From Bacteroidales bacterium Bact_20 (lineage in GTDB: Bacteria; Bacteroidota; Bacteroidia; Bacteroidales; DTU049): a stretch of 11,808 nt of DNA. A model generated the notes under the pieces. The model worked only from the letters and a program-made list of their open reading frames with translations, had not been told where the DNA came from and did no database searches. Made by a program: the position numbers and the translations under genes. Numbering within the stretch: the stretch's first letter is position 1; each line of letters starts with the position of its first letter. This document shows, in pieces, positions 1-8,800 of this stretch. The DNA is taken from contig LUZL01000221.1 in the NCBI GenBank assembly GCA_001603615.1, positions 1 through 11,808 of the forward strand, in the 5' to 3' direction.

Positions 1-347
1 GTAGAAAATACAAAGACTAACCCTTTGCCATTAGCTGTGTTATTTACTGTTGCAAGAGCCTGACCTGCTAATGGAGATGGGCGTTGATCGTTTAATACAT
101 TGCCAGCATATGCTGTGAGTTCTGTGTTAGATGCTGCACAATAAAAGTCTGATGACCCATGAGTGCCATCTAAATAAATATTAGCTGTACTTGTCTGATG
201 ACCATAATCTGCAGGAATCACTTTAGGTGTGTTTGGAGCAGCAGCTAAAGCATCAAAATGCCAAGCAGCTATGTTACTTTGTGCATTTGCATTGCTAATA
301 AATACAATTGCAAACACTAAGATTGACAAAAATTTAATTGGTTTCAT
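1..347 (-). CDS. Secreted protein, N-terminal fragment (3' end off the window)
   Basis: An open frame with no stop runs from the ATG at 347-345 to the window edge, giving 115 residues. The protein begins with a classical signal peptide: MKPIK, a hydrophobic core to about residue 17, then a small-residue stretch ending NANA, with likely cleavage before QSN. The mature start (IAAWHFDAL, then YGHQTSTANIYLDGTHGSSD, then NELTAY, NGKGLVFVFS) resembles from memory the first beta-sandwich domain of large Bacteroidota extracellular proteins that end in a T9SS sorting domain. That client status is inference, because the C-terminus is not visible. The start is supported by a -7 promoter element 18 nt upstream. 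I do not recognise an enzymatic function. It is divergent from the acyltransferase gene. Confidence 0.8.
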   Translation of the reverse strand, partial: MKPIKFLSILVFAIVFISNANAQSNIAAWHFDALAAAPNTPKVIPADYGHQTSTANIYLDGTHGSSDFYCAASNTELTAYAGNVLNDQRPSPLAGQALATVNNTANGKGLVFVFS

Positions 348-363
348 ATTTTTAATGTTTTTT

Positions 364-396
364 ACAAATTTAAAAAATTTTTTTAAATAAATTTGT
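364..396. repeat. 9-bp inverted repeat containing two outward-facing TAAATTTG boxes
   Basis: ACAAATTTA at 364-372 is repeated in inverted form as TAAATTTGT at 388-396, with 15 nt of A/T between. The left arm holds the -7 element of the left-edge secreted gene. The right arm is the same TAnnTTTG sequence pointing right. It could be a pair of divergent -7 boxes, a regulator site, or chance in very AT-rich DNA. Confidence 0.4.
365..372 (-). promoter_or_regulatory. -7 element (TAAATTTG) for the left-edge secreted protein gene
   Basis: Read on the minus strand, 372 to 365 is TAAATTTG, a full match to the Bacteroidota TAnnTTTG -7 consensus. If the box is centred at -7, transcription would start near 362, giving a leader of about 15 nt before the ATG at 347. 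No clear TTG -33 box lies at the expected distance, so the assignment rests on the -7 box and its position alone. Confidence 0.5.
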
Positions 397-565
397 TAAT
401 ATTGACAATAATTAATAAATTAATAAAAATAAAAAATAGAGTAAATACGAGTTTAACACAATAATAATATTAATACTTAAACATTTTTGTTTATCTATTA
501 TCTTTAGTTTTATTCAGCTTAGTATTTTTTAATAATATTTTCAATAAACTAGATTATTAATTTAC

Positions 566-586
566 TACAAAAAATCATTTTTTGTA
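566..586. promoter_or_regulatory. 21-bp palindrome (10-1-10), candidate operator
   Basis: TACAAAAAAT at 566-575 and ATTTTTTGTA at 577-586 are exact reverse complements around a single central C at 576. The right arm contains the TTTG at 581-584 that is best placed to be the -33 box of the acyltransferase promoter. A dimeric regulator bound here would be expected to block RNA polymerase. No known regulator consensus is recognised, and chance occurrence in AT-rich DNA is possible. Confidence 0.4.
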
Positions 587-611
587 AAAATATACTTATT
601 TAGTAATTTTG
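581..611 (+). promoter_or_regulatory. Bacteroidota promoter for the acyltransferase gene
   Basis: TTTG at 581-584 and TAATTTTG at 604-611 match the two-part Bacteroidota promoter (TTTG, then TAnnTTTG) with a 19-nt gap, within the usual range. With the -7 box ending at 611, the transcript should begin about 614-618, at or just before the ATG at 618. The mRNA would be leaderless or nearly so. This is the most complete promoter in the window. Confidence 0.65.
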
Positions 612-617
612 CAAATT

Positions 618-1769
618 ATGAAAGAAAAAAATTTTGATAAGATACGCTCTTTTAGAGATAATGAAGTCAATGATTATTTGCATTATATTATAAAAGAAGA
701 TTTATTTATTGAAATTTTATCCTATCAGTTTGGCTCTGAAACGGTAAATAATATTCTAGATAGAATATCTCAAATACATTCTATCAGTGAATTACAACAT
801 TTATTATTAAAACCACTTTTAGAAAATTTATTAAAACAATCTGTTTCTGAGCTTACATATTCTGGACTTGAGAATATTGACAAAGACAAAACTTATTTAT
901 TTATATCTAATCACAGAGATATATTATTAGACTCTTTTGTGCTTAATTACATTTTAATGATTAATGATTATGATACTATAGAGTCGGCTATCGGTAATAA
1001 TTTATTAGTGAAGCCTTGGATAGAATATTTAGCTAGATTAAATAAATCTTTTATTGTGCAGAGAGATTTAGTAGGTAAAGAATTTTATTATGCGTCTCAT
1101 AACTTATCTGATTATATAAGAGATACTTTATTAGTAAGGAAACAATCTATGTGGATAGCTCAGCAAGAAGGCAGAAGCAAAGACGGTAATGACTTTACTC
1201 AACATTCATTAATACGTATGCTGCTATTATCTGCCGACAAAGGGAAAGAAATTGATTTATTGAATAGTTACCAAATAGTACCAGTTTCATTTTCATATGA
1301 ATATGATCCTTGTGTAGCATATAAAGTTATTACTAGTTGCCAAAACAAGTTAAAATTTAATTTTAACAAAACTGACAAATTTAGGTTGAATGAAATGAAA
1401 GAGGGTTTAATAGATTTTAAAGGTAAAATACATTTTCATATTTCTAAACCATTGAAATTTGATCTTTCATATTCAAATATGAAGGATTTAATTCAATATG
1501 TTTGCAAAACTATAGATACTGTTATTCATAAAAACTATGTTATTTATCCTTTTCATTGGTATTGCTATGACAAAGTGCATAAATGTAACAAAAATATTGA
1601 TAAATATAGAGACAAAGAATTAGAATTTAAAGAATATATTGATTCACAACAAAATAAGATAAAAAAAATTTTAGGAGAAAGCACTCATATAAGCGACTAT
1701 CTAATAGATAAAATTTATCATTTCTATGCTTCTATAGTGAATAATTATTTAATACATCAGAATTTGTAA
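618..1769 (+). CDS. 1-acylglycerol-3-phosphate acyltransferase-like protein (PlsC/PlsB superfamily)
   Basis: The 383-residue protein probably transfers an acyl chain to a glycerophosphate-type acceptor in phospholipid synthesis. The superfamily's four blocks are visible in order: the catalytic His-Asp block in SNHRDILLDSF (about residues 96-106), block II in NKSFIVQRD, block III in QQEGRSKDG, and block IV around IVPVSFSYEYDP. There is no signal peptide or clear membrane segment. An N-terminal region of about 90 residues and a long C-terminal part flank the core, as I recall for a Bacteroidota subgroup. The spacing in the catalytic block is H-X5-D rather than the usual H-X4-D. The ATG at 618 is chosen because an in-frame TTG at 609 lies inside the -7 promoter box and cannot be transcribed from it. 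The exact substrate is not determined. Confidence 0.85.
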   Translation: MKEKNFDKIRSFRDNEVNDYLHYIIKEDLFIEILSYQFGSETVNNILDRISQIHSISELQHLLLKPLLENLLKQSVSELTYSGLENIDKDKTYLFISNHRDILLDSFVLNYILMINDYDTIESAIGNNLLVKPWIEYLARLNKSFIVQRDLVGKEFYYASHNLSDYIRDTLLVRKQSMWIAQQEGRSKDGNDFTQHSLIRMLLLSADKGKEIDLLNSYQIVPVSFSYEYDPCVAYKVITSCQNKLKFNFNKTDKFRLNEMKEGLIDFKGKIHFHISKPLKFDLSYSNMKDLIQYVCKTIDTVIHKNYVIYPFHWYCYDKVHKCNKNIDKYRDKELEFKEYIDSQQNKIKKILGESTHISDYLIDKIYHFYASIVNNYLIHQNL

Positions 1770-1772
1770 AAT

Positions 1773-2096
1773 TTATTTTTTGGAATTATCTATTTGAGTA
1801 CTATCATTTACTATTAAAAAGATAGTTTCATTATCTTTTTTGAAAAAATATGTTTTTCTAGCATAAATCTCTAATTGCTCTCTATCACTTTTTAATTTTT
1901 GTATTTCTAATGAGTCTTCTTTTATTTTTTGTTTGTAAAATTCATTTTGTTCTTTAGCGGTTGCTAACTCTTTTTTAAATTTTCTCAATTTTATTAAATT
2001 GTTATTGTCTAAAAAAATGATAAAACCTAAAAAAAATATTAATGATAATATATATTTATACTTGTCTATTTTATTAAGTAAATCTTTCCAAGTCAT
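1773..2096 (-). CDS. FtsB/DivIC-like septum formation initiator family protein
   Basis: This 107-residue protein has the layout of FtsB/DivIC, a bitopic inner-membrane component of the divisome that pairs with an FtsL-type partner. A short cytoplasmic N-terminus is followed by a membrane segment at about residues 15-29 (IL..LIFFLGFIIFL). Next come a charged coiled coil at about 34-80 and the family's conserved tail, seen here as LEIYARKTYFFKKDNETIFL. The ATG at 2096-2094 is preferred over a TTG at 2117-2115, because that TTG is part of the TAAATTTG promoter element and adds residues not expected in the family. The stop is 3 nt from the convergent acyltransferase stop. Whether it corresponds to FtsB or DivIC of model organisms cannot be told from sequence alone. 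Confidence 0.85.
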   Translation of the reverse strand: MTWKDLLNKIDKYKYILSLIFFLGFIIFLDNNNLIKLRKFKKELATAKEQNEFYKQKIKEDSLEIQKLKSDREQLEIYARKTYFFKKDNETIFLIVNDSTQIDNSKK

Positions 2097-2114
2097 TAAG
2101 CTATTTTTTTTTAA

Positions 2115-2122
2115 CAAATTTA
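2115..2122 (-). promoter_or_regulatory. -7 element (TAAATTTG) for the FtsB/DivIC-like gene
   Basis: On the minus strand, 2122 to 2115 reads TAAATTTG, identical to the box before the left-edge secreted gene. Transcription would start near 2112, giving a leader of about 16 nt before the ATG at 2096. The -33 region has only TTTA-like sequence, no TTG. Confidence 0.5.
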
Positions 2123-2152
2123 CAATTTTTTTCTATAATTACTATTAAAGTG

Positions 2153-2200
2153 AATAAATGCAAAAAAAAAAATATTTTTTTGAAACTCCATACATTTATT
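2153..2200. repeat. Nested AT-rich inverted repeats with an A11 tract in the divergent promoter region
   Basis: AATAAATG at 2153-2160 is the reverse complement of CATTTATT at 2193-2200. Inside lies a 16-bp perfect palindrome of A7-TA-T7 at 2166-2181, preceded by more A to make a run of 11 A at 2162-2172. The block lies between the -7 boxes of the divergent FtsB/DivIC-like and ruvA genes. It may be curved, UP-element-like DNA or a regulator site. No specific factor is recognised. Confidence 0.35.
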
Positions 2201-2246
2201 TAGATAGTACTGCAAAAATATAGATTTTCAATTTATTAATAATTAT

Positions 2247-2254
2247 TAATTTTG
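2247..2254 (+). promoter_or_regulatory. -7 element (TAATTTTG) for ruvA-sprA
   Basis: TAATTTTG matches the Bacteroidota -7 consensus and is identical to the box before the acyltransferase gene. A start near 2257 would leave about 28 nt before the ruvA ATG at 2285. The -33 position has TTTTCA rather than TTTG, so the promoter may be weak. No other promoter was seen before sprA. Confidence 0.5.
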
Positions 2255-2284
2255 ACACAAATTAATTCAATATATACATTAAAT

Positions 2285-2875
2285 ATGCTAGACTATATAA
2301 AAGGTGAAATAGTTTTTTTAAACCCATCAAAAGTGGTAATAGAAACTGGATGCATAGGTTATGAAGCTCAGATCACTTTAAATACTTACGAAAAAATAAA
2401 AGATTCTAAAAATGCATCACTTTTGATTAGCTTAATATGGAAAGATGATGGTCCTACACTGTATGGTTTCGCTGATGAAGAAGAAAGAGAAGCTTTCAAA
2501 TTATTGATAAGTGTAAATAGTATAGGGGCTAATACAGCTCGTACATTACTTTCTACACTTACGCCATTAGATTTATATTCAGCCATTCAGAATAAAGATA
2601 TTAATAAATTGCAAAAAGTAAAAGGTATTGGTGCTAAATCTGCTGAACGTATATTAGTAGAATTAAAAGATAAAATACCAGAAATTCAGTTGAGTGGAGA
2701 AACTTTTTCAAATATAGATACTAATTTTTATCATGATTCGTTATTAGCTTTGAGACAATTAGGATATTCTATGAAAGAAGCTGAAACAGCACTTGGTAAA
2801 GTATTAAAAAATCACTCTAAAGAGCAATACGACTCTTTAGAAAAACTTATTAAACTAGCATTCAAATATTTATAA
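2285..2875 (+). CDS. ruvA: Holliday junction branch migration protein RuvA
   Basis: RuvA binds four-way Holliday junctions as a tetramer and loads the RuvB motor for branch migration in recombinational repair. The 196 residues match the family length (about 200). The N-terminal OB domain (1 to about 63) begins MLDYIKGEIV and contains the D54-D55 pair at the place of the acidic pin that splits strands (E55-D56 in E. coli). It is followed by YGFADEEERE. Two helix-hairpin-helix motifs follow at about 73-92 (NSIGANTARTLLS) and 109-128 (VKGIGAKSAERILVE). After a linker, the C-terminal RuvB-binding domain starts near 149 (HDSLLALRQLGYS). The ATG at 2285 is chosen over a TTG at 2252, which lies in the promoter box and would add 11 atypical residues. 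No Shine-Dalgarno is present. It ends 12 nt before sprA. Confidence 0.97.
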   Translation: MLDYIKGEIVFLNPSKVVIETGCIGYEAQITLNTYEKIKDSKNASLLISLIWKDDGPTLYGFADEEEREAFKLLISVNSIGANTARTLLSTLTPLDLYSAIQNKDINKLQKVKGIGAKSAERILVELKDKIPEIQLSGETFSNIDTNFYHDSLLALRQLGYSMKEAETALGKVLKNHSKEQYDSLEKLIKLAFKYL

Positions 2876-2887
2876 ACTCGCAAAAAA

Positions 2888-5800
2888 GTGAAAAAAAATT
2901 TCAGATTTGTTTCTCCGTTAATAAATTATTTATTTTTTATTTCTATTATTTTCTTTTTTGTTTTTTATTCTTTTTCACCAAAATATTATTTTGCAAATTC
3001 CCCGTTAGAAGAATCATATTATTTTATCGGTCCACCAGATACTTTAGACTCACTTAGATATCCGATATCAGATCAGCAGATTACAGGTCCTCCACCTTTG
3101 ATATCTTCGCCTTGGGACATTACTCCTAAAAATTTAAAAGATACTGTCATTTATGATCCTTCTACAAACACTTATGAATTTCATCAAAAAATAGGTAATA
3201 TAGATTTGCGATATCCATACCAAATGACTTTTGATGAATACGACGAATATGATTTTCAAAAAGCTTGGCAAAGGCAATGGCATCAATCTTTGGTACAACA
3301 GTCTAGAAGCAAAGGAGTTTTTGATTCTTTATTTAGAATGCATATGAAAGATGATGGTGTTTTTGGCAGTGGATTGATAGACATCAGACCTAGTGGTTCT
3401 GCAGAAATTATTTTTGGCTACAAAGGATATCGTAGAGACGATCCAGCACTTACAGTTAAGCAAAGACGCTATGGCAATTTTAATTTTGATGAAAAAATAC
3501 AATTAAATTTAATAGCTAAAGTCGGTGATAAAGTAAACTTTAATGTACGTTATAATACTGAATCTAATTTCACTTTTGATAATAAAATAAAATTAGAATA
3601 TGAGGGCAAAGAGGACGAAATCATTAAAAAAATAGAAGCTGGAGATGTAACTCTACCTCTAAATAGTACCTTAATAAGTGGTAGTCAGAGTCTTTTTGGA
3701 TTAAAGACTCAATTACAGTTTGGTAAAGCAACGGTAACAGCAGTACTATCACAACAAGAGAGTGAAACTAATACTATCACTGTGGCTGGTGGTGCAGAGT
3801 TAAAAGAATTTAAAATCAATGCTCTAGATTATGAAGCAAATAAACACTTCTTTATCTCTCAATATTTCTACAATAATTACAATAAATTTCTAGAACGCTT
3901 ACCAATGGTTTCTAGTCCAGTGAATATAACTAAAATAGAAGTGTGGATAACAAACATAGGCCCTGCTACTCAAGAAAACAGAAATATAATAGCTTTTCAA
4001 GATATAGGTGAGTACAATCCTTATAATCAAAATGTATTACCTAATTTCACCCCTGATGCTTATTTGCCTAGTAATAGAACAAATAATTTATTTCAAATTA
4101 TTAATCCTTCAAATATTAGAAATCTAAATGATGTGAATTCTTATCTATCTTCACGAAACTTTAATATGGGTACAGATTATGAAAAAATAGAAAATGCTCG
4201 TAAATTATCTCCTTCAGAATTTACTGTAAATAATCAGCTCGGATTTATTTCTCTCAATATAAGTCTACGTCCTGATCAGGTTTTAGCTGTGGCATATCAG
4301 TATACTGTTGTTGGTAGTGATAGTGTTTATCAAGTGGGAGAATTCTCAACTGATGGAATAGATCCTCCTAATTGTTTAGTTGTTAAATTATTAAAACCAG
4401 CCTCTGTCAATACTAAATTACCTGTATGGAATCTAATGATGAAAAACGTTTATTCCATCGGTGGATATCAAATTAGTAATGAAGATTTTAGATTAAATAT
4501 TATTTATAAAAGTGAAAATCTAGGTGTAGGTGCTGGTTATTTGACAGAGTCTAACCTCAAGTATATCCCACTCATTAGAGTGTTAGGTTTTGATAGATTA
4601 AATATTAATGGTGATCCTGAACCTGATGGATTATTTGATTTTATAGATAATGCTGCTACTGGTGGTGGAACTATTAATTCAAAAAATGGACGTATTTATT
4701 TCCCTGTAGTAGAACCTTTTGGCAAAGATCTGAGAAGCAAATTTGATGATCCTAATTTAGCAAATAAATATTGCTTTGACTCATTATATACCACTACTAA
4801 GACTGTAGCTGAGCAGATAGCTAATAAAAATAGATTTACTATTGAAGGCTCATACAAATCTAGCGTAGGCAGCGAGATTAGTCTGAATGCTATTAACATA
4901 CCTCAAGGGTCTGTGAAAGTAACTGCTGGTGGTCTCCTACTCCAGGAGAATGTTGACTATACGGTAGATTATACTATGGGTCGTGTCAAAATTATCAATC
5001 AAGGTATTCTCACTTCTGGTGTGCCAATAAATGTAACTGTAGAGAATAATACATTTTTTAATTTCCAAACTAAAACTTATTTAGGAGCTCATGTAGACTA
5101 TAAAATTAATAATAATTTTATAGTAGGTGGTACTATCATTCACCTAACTGAGAAACCTTTCAGTACTAAAGTAAATATAGGTTATGAACCAATATCTAAT
5201 ACTATCTGGGGTGGCAATCTATCTTACCAGACTCAGTCTACTTTGATTACCAAAATTATAGATAAATTACCTTTTGTAAGTACTAAAGATCCTTCAAATA
5301 TAAGTATAGATGCCGAATTCGCAAATCTTATACCTGGGCATAATAAAGCTATTGGTAAAGAAGGGAATGCTTTTATAGATAATTTCGAAGGCAGCATGAG
5401 TAGTATAACACTTAAAAATCCTTTCTCTTGGCAGCTAGCATCTATCCCACATGGGCAACCTACATTTTTCCCTGAGGCTGCCGATGATTCTACATTAGCA
5501 TCAGGTTATAATAGAGCTCTGCTGTCCTGGTACACTATAGACCCTAGTGTATTCTTTAGAAATAATGCTACTACTCCTCCAAATGTAAATAAGGAGATGC
5601 TTAGCAATCATTACATGAGAGAAGTGTTAGAGTCTGAGCTCTTTCCTGCTAAAGAATTTCCTAACGGCATAGTACCTAATTTAGCTACATTAGATTTAGC
5701 TTATTACCCTACGGAGCGTGGACCATATAATTATGATGTTTCTCCTACATCTGTGTCTGCTGGCATTAATGCTAAAGGGAGACTAGAAGATCCATCCACT

Positions 5801-8800
5801 CGCTGGGCAGGTATTATGAGAACAATTGAGACACCTAATTTCGAAGAAACTAATGTAGAATATATAGAATTTTGGCTTTTAGACCCATTTATTTATAATC
5901 CTAATAGTGCTGGTGGCAAGTTATATATTAACCTGGGTGATATTTCTGAAGATGTATTGTTAGATCATAAAAAAGCATTTGAGAACGGTCTGCCCACGGG
6001 TCCAGAAATGATAGGTGTGGATACTACCCAATGGGGCGTAGTACCCAAGTATCAGGCTTTAGTCAATTCTTTTGATGCTAATCTAGATGCTAGAAAATAT
6101 CAAGATGTCGGCTATGACGGCTTATCAACAGAAAATGAAGCTAGCTTTTTTAATAGTTATATCCAAGCTATCGCATCTATCTATGGTACTGGGTCAGTAG
6201 CTTATCAATTAGCTTTAAATGATCCATCTTCTGATAACTATCATTACTTTAGAGGTAGTGATTATGATAATTTAGGTTATAATATTTTGCAACGTTATAA
6301 ATATTACAAACATCCTGATGGCAATAGCCCTACTCCTGATATGAGTACAGAATCGTATCCTACAAGTGCTACTAATAATCCTAATAGCGAAGATATCAAT
6401 AGAGATAATACTCTAAATGAATTAGAACGATATTATCAGTATGAGATCAATCTCAGACCTGAAGAAATGGTAATCGGAGAAAATTATATTACAGATATAT
6501 ACACTGCTAGTGTCAAATTACCAAATGGTAATTCTGAAAAAGTGAAATGGTATCAGTTTAAAGTACCAGTGAAAAGGCCTGATAAAGTGGTAGGCAATAT
6601 CAATGACTACACTTCTATACGTTTCATGCGAATATTTTTAAAAAATTGGAGTGATTCTGTTGTCTTACGCTTCGGTACTTTGGATTTAGCTCGTAGTCAA
6701 TGGCGTAGATATTCATATTCATTACTACAACCAGGAGAATACCTACCAGGTAATGAACAAAATCTCACTACTTTTGATATTACAAATGTTAATATTGAGG
6801 AGAATGGTTCTAGAAAACCTATACCATATGTAATGCCTCCAGGATTAGAGCGTGAAATTAATTATGGAACTACTAATCTACAGAAACAAAATGAACAATC
6901 TCTATCTATGAAAGTCTGTCATCTAATTGATGGTGATGCTCGTGGTATCTTCAAAAGTACAGACTATGATTTTAGATATTACAAAAAAATAAAAATGAAC
7001 GTTCACTCTGAGGAGGTAGATCCACTCAATTATCCGCTTAACGATGGTGATTTAACTCTATTTATTAGATTAGGAACTGATTTTGATAGAAATTATTATG
7101 AATTTGAAATACCTCTTCATCCAACTCCTTGGGGTAACTATAGCTCTAATGATGATAGCCGTAGAAAAATATGGGCAGATTCTGTTGAGCTTGCTTTAGA
7201 TAAATTAGTTCAACTAAAATTAGAACGCAATACTATTCTGCGTAGTGATGATAATGCGAATATTACTCTCTTTACTCCATATTCTAGTCAAGATGAGTAT
7301 GGTAAATATACTATTGTAGGTAATCCAAATTTAGCAGAAGTAAAAGTCATTTTAATAGGAATACGTAATCCTAAAACAGGCACTTATCCTAATGACGATG
7401 GTAGACCTAAATGTGCTGAAGTATGGATAAATGAATTGAGAGTGAATACCTTTGACGAAAAAGGTGGATGGGCTGCTACTGCTCGTGTAAATATGGGATT
7501 AGCTAATTTAGGAAATATAATGTTCGCTACTACTATGTCTACTGCTGGTTTTGGCTCTATAGAAAAGAAAGTCTATGAACGACAGCTAGAAAATGTAACT
7601 TCTTATGATTTATCTCTAAATCTAGATGTAGGAAAACTTTTACCAGAAAATTTTTATTTACGAATACCTATGCATGTGGACTACTCTGAAATGTTGGCTA
7701 ATCCTCAGTATAATCCTTTAGACCCAGATGTTTATCTCCGTGATGACTTAGAAACTTATAGTACTGAAAAAGAAGTAGATAGTGTGAAACGTCTCGTGCA
7801 GTCTTATACACAACGCAAAGGTATTAATTTTATGAATGTCAAAAAACTAAGACCTCCTACTGCCAAAGGCAATCCTAAAATTTATGACCTTTCTAATTTT
7901 GATGTTTCTTTTGCCTTTAACCAAATCTATATTCGTAATCCAGAGATAGAATACAATAAAAAGAAAGAATATACAGGTGCTATTGCGTATAATTACAATA
8001 CCAATCCCAAAAATTATGTACCTTTTCAAAAAGTTAAATTTCTTAATAATAAATATTTGAAATTAATTGGTAATTTCAATTTTTATCTTTTGCCAAAATC
8101 TATTTCATTGTCTACAGATATGTATAGACTATACGAAGAGAATAGATGGAGGAATAAAACTACTAATTTGATAATTATAGAACCTAATTTTATTAAAAAC
8201 TTCACTTGGAATCGCAATTATTCTATCAAATATGATCTAACAAGAAATCTGCGTTTAGATTATACTGCTAATGCTAATGCACGCATAGATGAGCCACCAG
8301 GTAGAATAGATAAACGTGATAGTGATTATAGAGAAAAAAGAGATTCTATCATCAGAAATATTACCAGTTTTGGTAGGATAACCAATTTTAATCAACGAAT
8401 ACAAGGTAACTATACCCTTCCACTCACTTATATTCCTATTTTAGATTGGATAAATGCATCTGTACAATATACTGGTAATTATATGTGGATAGCAGCACCA
8501 TTATATAAAGACTCTACTGGCAATTATGCTGAATATCCCTATGGTAATAGTTTGCAAAATAGTCGCACATTTTCTTTTAATGTTAATGGTAATTTTAATA
8601 GATTATATTCTAAAATTCCTTATTTAAAAAATATTTTAAGTCCACCACCATCCAGACCTAAACGAGATGATGATACTACACAAAAAGGCCCATCTATAGG
8701 TAAGCAGATTTTAGATAATTCTTTACGTTTTCTGATGATGATAAAAAATGTTAGTATCAATTATTCTGTTTCTGATGGAAATATGTTGACTGGTTATAGA

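Noticed and set aside
609..617. TTG at 609 as the acyltransferase start
   Set aside because: It lies inside the TAATTTTG -7 box, upstream of the expected transcript start. The ATG at 618 is better.
2097..2117. TTG at 2117 as the start of the FtsB/DivIC-like gene
   Set aside because: The TTG is part of the TAAATTTG promoter element, and the extra residues (LKKNSL) are not needed for the family fold.
2252..2284. TTG at 2252 as the ruvA start
   Set aside because: It is part of the -7 box, and RuvA proteins begin directly with a segment like MLDYIKG.
2386..2586. Minus-strand open frame opposite ruvA
   Set aside because: It is fully antisense to conserved ruvA and shows no recognisable protein features.
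4696..8029. Minus-strand open frames inside sprA (4696-4899 and 7847-8029)
   Set aside because: They are short, antisense to intact sprA, and without start signals. The hydrophobic look of the second is a by-product of AT-rich antisense codons.
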